Part shown: positions 61,815 through 64,000 of the stretch, piece after piece
How positions within the stretch are numbered: the first letter of the stretch is position 1
Layout: each line of letters starts with the position of its first letter
Assembly (NCBI RefSeq): GCF_964355755.1
Contig: NC_092673.1
Span: 5,337,001-5,401,000 of the forward strand
Length of the DNA: 64,000 nucleotides
Direction: 5' to 3'
Source: Antedon mediterranea
Taxonomy: Eukaryota; Echinodermata; Crinoidea; Comatulida; Antedonidae
Notes under the pieces: generated by a model
Told to the model about the DNA's origin: nothing
Seen by the model: only the letters and a program-made list of their open reading frames with translations
Database searches by the model: none
Position numbers and translations under genes: made by a program

Positions 61815-62530
61815 GGGCCTGTTCGTAGGGGTTGAAAATACCAGCTTATTCCCGATTTCCGTTCGCGTGATCCAATTAACTTTTGCCTCAGGCTACAAAA
61901 AATTCGAGGTAAAATGTTCACCAAATTTGCAGGTTATTTCAGCGATAATCCAATTATACTCGGCCTTCGAGGATAATAAATCTCCGATAGAGGCAATGTG
62001 TCAAATTTTGACAAACGTTCGCTGCCTAGGCCCGTCATTTCTCCTACGAAGCTCTTCCATACACGCTTCGAGAGCGATCGTCAGCTGGTGCTGTCCTTGT
62101 TGGTGTAGACCGCTTAGTAGGCCTAGCTGGTCGGGGAGCCGCTGGTCGGTGGTGTTTCCGTCGTGTAAAATTGGGCTCAAATTCTTCGTCAATGAGTAAA
62201 ATAATGGTCGTCAGGAGAAGGCATATTTCGGCAGGATTATCGGCGTTAAGAGGCATAAGGTTTGTCGCAAGGATAAGCAGTGTAAAAGGTAGCAAGTAAT
62301 TGTTATTGTAAAGAAAGATCGCGAGTAAAAAATATACAACACGAAACTAGCGTGCGAAAATGGGGTCGTAGGTTGTAAAGACAACTGACCTTAAAACGTA
62401 ATTTCCGGTTTGTGATTCGTCGATTAAGCATTTAAGCGGTTAAATATTTCAAGTACGAACAACGCTCAATTTATAACCCGAGGCATGGGTGAAATTAAGC
62501 GCTTATTTTAACCACCGTACGAACACGACC
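61815..62530. mobile_element. 716-bp inverted-repeat element, Harbinger-like ends
   Basis: The left end gggcctgttcgtaggggttg and inverted right end ggtcgtgttcgtacggtgg match imperfectly, and the first ten bases equal one end of the Harbinger element at 47036-48022. The left flank is TAA and the right is TTA, so the target duplication is imperfect. The interior is much GC-richer than its surroundings. It carries overlapping open frames on both strands (up to 135 codons) that I do not recognise; the minus-strand frames near 62001-62295 could be a frameshifted remnant of one gene. Confidence 0.65.
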
Positions 62531-63895
62531 TTAGTGTCAACTTGACCTTTAATGATGGACAACATTGGTCTTTTTTTTAAAAAGAACATTGGCTAAAATC
62601 AAATGTACAGCTATTAAAGTTTGGAGTTTTGGCTGTCCCGATTTTGAATTAAAGGGTTCTGAAGTTGTTGTTATGTTAACTTCAAATGAAAAAATAGTGA
62701 AGAACTATTGTCTAATATTAATAGATTACAATATAGCTATGTTTTAATTAAGGTTTTCAGGGTTGAGCAATAACTACTAATTTTAATTAAAAACTTTTAT
62801 TTTAGTAGTAATAGTACTATAGTACTATAGATCTGTTCCCCTGTTTTAGTACAATAAAATAACAAAACTGAACACCATGACATGCGTACTGCGGCAATTC
62901 GGCTTAATATTTGTAAAAAAAAAATATTCAAAAATAGGAACAATTACTAGAGACTTATGGTAAGTTTATTAAATGCTTTATGCTAATATTTCTAAAAAAT
63001 TAAAGTAGGAAGATTCCTGAGAAGATATTTCTGTTCTATTATTCATATCACGTACAAGAACATTTCATGATCCTGACAAGCATTCTACGCCCTAGATACT
63101 TAGACGTTATTTACCGCCACAAATACAACCAATCATCCTTGATGCGATGTCAGAAATCAGAATGAAACTGATCCTTTGAAGATGCGTTTTATAACTGACA
63201 CCATAGCTGTCATTATTGTTCAGTGTTAGTACCTGGGAATACATTGAGTTTTTAAACAAACAGTGTATTATTATCGAGCAGTTGTCTGTCAATATTTACA
63301 TGTGTTATTTGCTTGTCTAATTTCAGTTTGATAAATATACCTTTCAGACGATAAATAAAGTTTATTTTAATGTGCTCTCAAAAAAAGCAGAGAGAGAATT
63401 GACATTCAGCTTTACGTGTTGGGTTTTCTATTCATTTGAAATTACCTATATAATAAAACTTCTTAATACTCATTCATTACATGTTATTCAATGAAAGATA
63501 AGTATTTTTAGAATTCAATGTTGTTTAACTTTCATTTCCATTGTGTACACCAAACATGCACAAAATTAGAATAGTAGTCCTTTGAGAGACATAAACATTT
63601 TTATCTCTTTATACTTGCGTTTAAGCAGGGACATTTCCCTGGTATAAGAGCAATCATGGTATGGTGAACAAAATCCTTTTATAAGCCAACTGTGGGATTT
63701 TGTATTTCTTCTGAACTACACCATTTTCTATTCTCTTTTTTTCTTAATTTGTAACCACATTTTTCTTCTTCGTGCTTGAACATTTAATTGGTTTACAAGA
63801 ATATGGCCATTTCCATTATAAAGGGATCAATGTGTCAATGTGATATTTTAACAAACAAAGCCTTGGTAAAAACTGGTTATGAGGTTGAAAGAAAT
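62531..63895. other. Stretch without a recognised gene
   Basis: AT-rich. Open frames at 62565-62747 and 63107-63292 have no domain. Confidence 0.45.
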
Positions 63896-64000
63896 GAATT
63901 CTGCAGTAACTGCAGTAAGATAATGTTGACCCCTATTAAATGATAAAGAATTAAAAAATTGCGTTTATGCAGTAACTGCAGTAGGATAATGTTGTTATGA
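63896..64000. repeat. Direct repeat reaching the window edge, period about 68 bp
   Basis: The phrase 'gcagtaactgcagta.gataa' followed by 'tgttg' occurs at about 63903 and 63969. The array may continue past the window. A related 'gcaataactgcagtaaaata' is at about 52737. Confidence 0.65.

Overview
The window is AT-rich animal nuclear DNA. Genes are sparse and split by GT-AG introns, and the rest is dense with small DNA transposons, tRNA-derived SINE pieces and minisatellites. The recognisable genes (a KDM3/JMJD1C-type demethylase, an RDH11-14-like retinol dehydrogenase and PAIP2) are metazoan. The repeat style, including many 'taggcctag' words, suggests an invertebrate deuterostome, perhaps an echinoderm. 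That last step is impression only, because no rRNA, mitochondrial or other taxon marker is present.

Layout. 1-16.9 kb: no confident exon. It holds MITEs, a 72-bp minisatellite, a 2.6-kb TTAA-flanked transposon with half-kilobase inverted repeats and a SINE nested in its broken transposase gene (6.75-9.33 kb), a tRNA-like fragment and a 359-bp TTAA-flanked element. If the KDM3 gene continues on the minus strand, much of this is its first intron. 16.9-17.1 kb: minus-strand first coding exon of a KDM3/JMJD1C homologue, then a 2.6-kb head-to-head intergenic region. 19.7-23.9 kb: plus-strand six-exon RDH-like short-chain dehydrogenase, 324 aa when spliced, whose introns carry fold-back elements and MITEs. 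26.1-27.5 kb: minus-strand three-exon PAIP2 gene, 117 aa, convergent with the RDH gene. 28-64 kb: no coding exon I can recognise. It holds at least ten transposon-like insertions, including a PIF/Harbinger element with a decayed Myb-like gene inside a 182-bp tandem array and a 444-bp element with a 10-bp target duplication, plus several minisatellites and two tiny palindromic insertions with 7-bp target duplications.

How the genes relate. The three are unlinked in biochemistry: histone demethylation, retinoid/aldehyde reduction, and restraint of poly(A)-binding protein in translation. Their arrangement is still informative, because vertebrates keep KDM3B near PAIP2 and KDM3A near PAIP2B, so the KDM3-PAIP2 linkage seen here looks ancestral. 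I found no gene cluster, operon or defence system. The more unusual signals are the micro-palindromes, the concentration of TTAA-target elements, the RDH-like enzyme lacking its catalytic serine, and a PAIP2 whose C-terminal PAM2 motif is degenerate.
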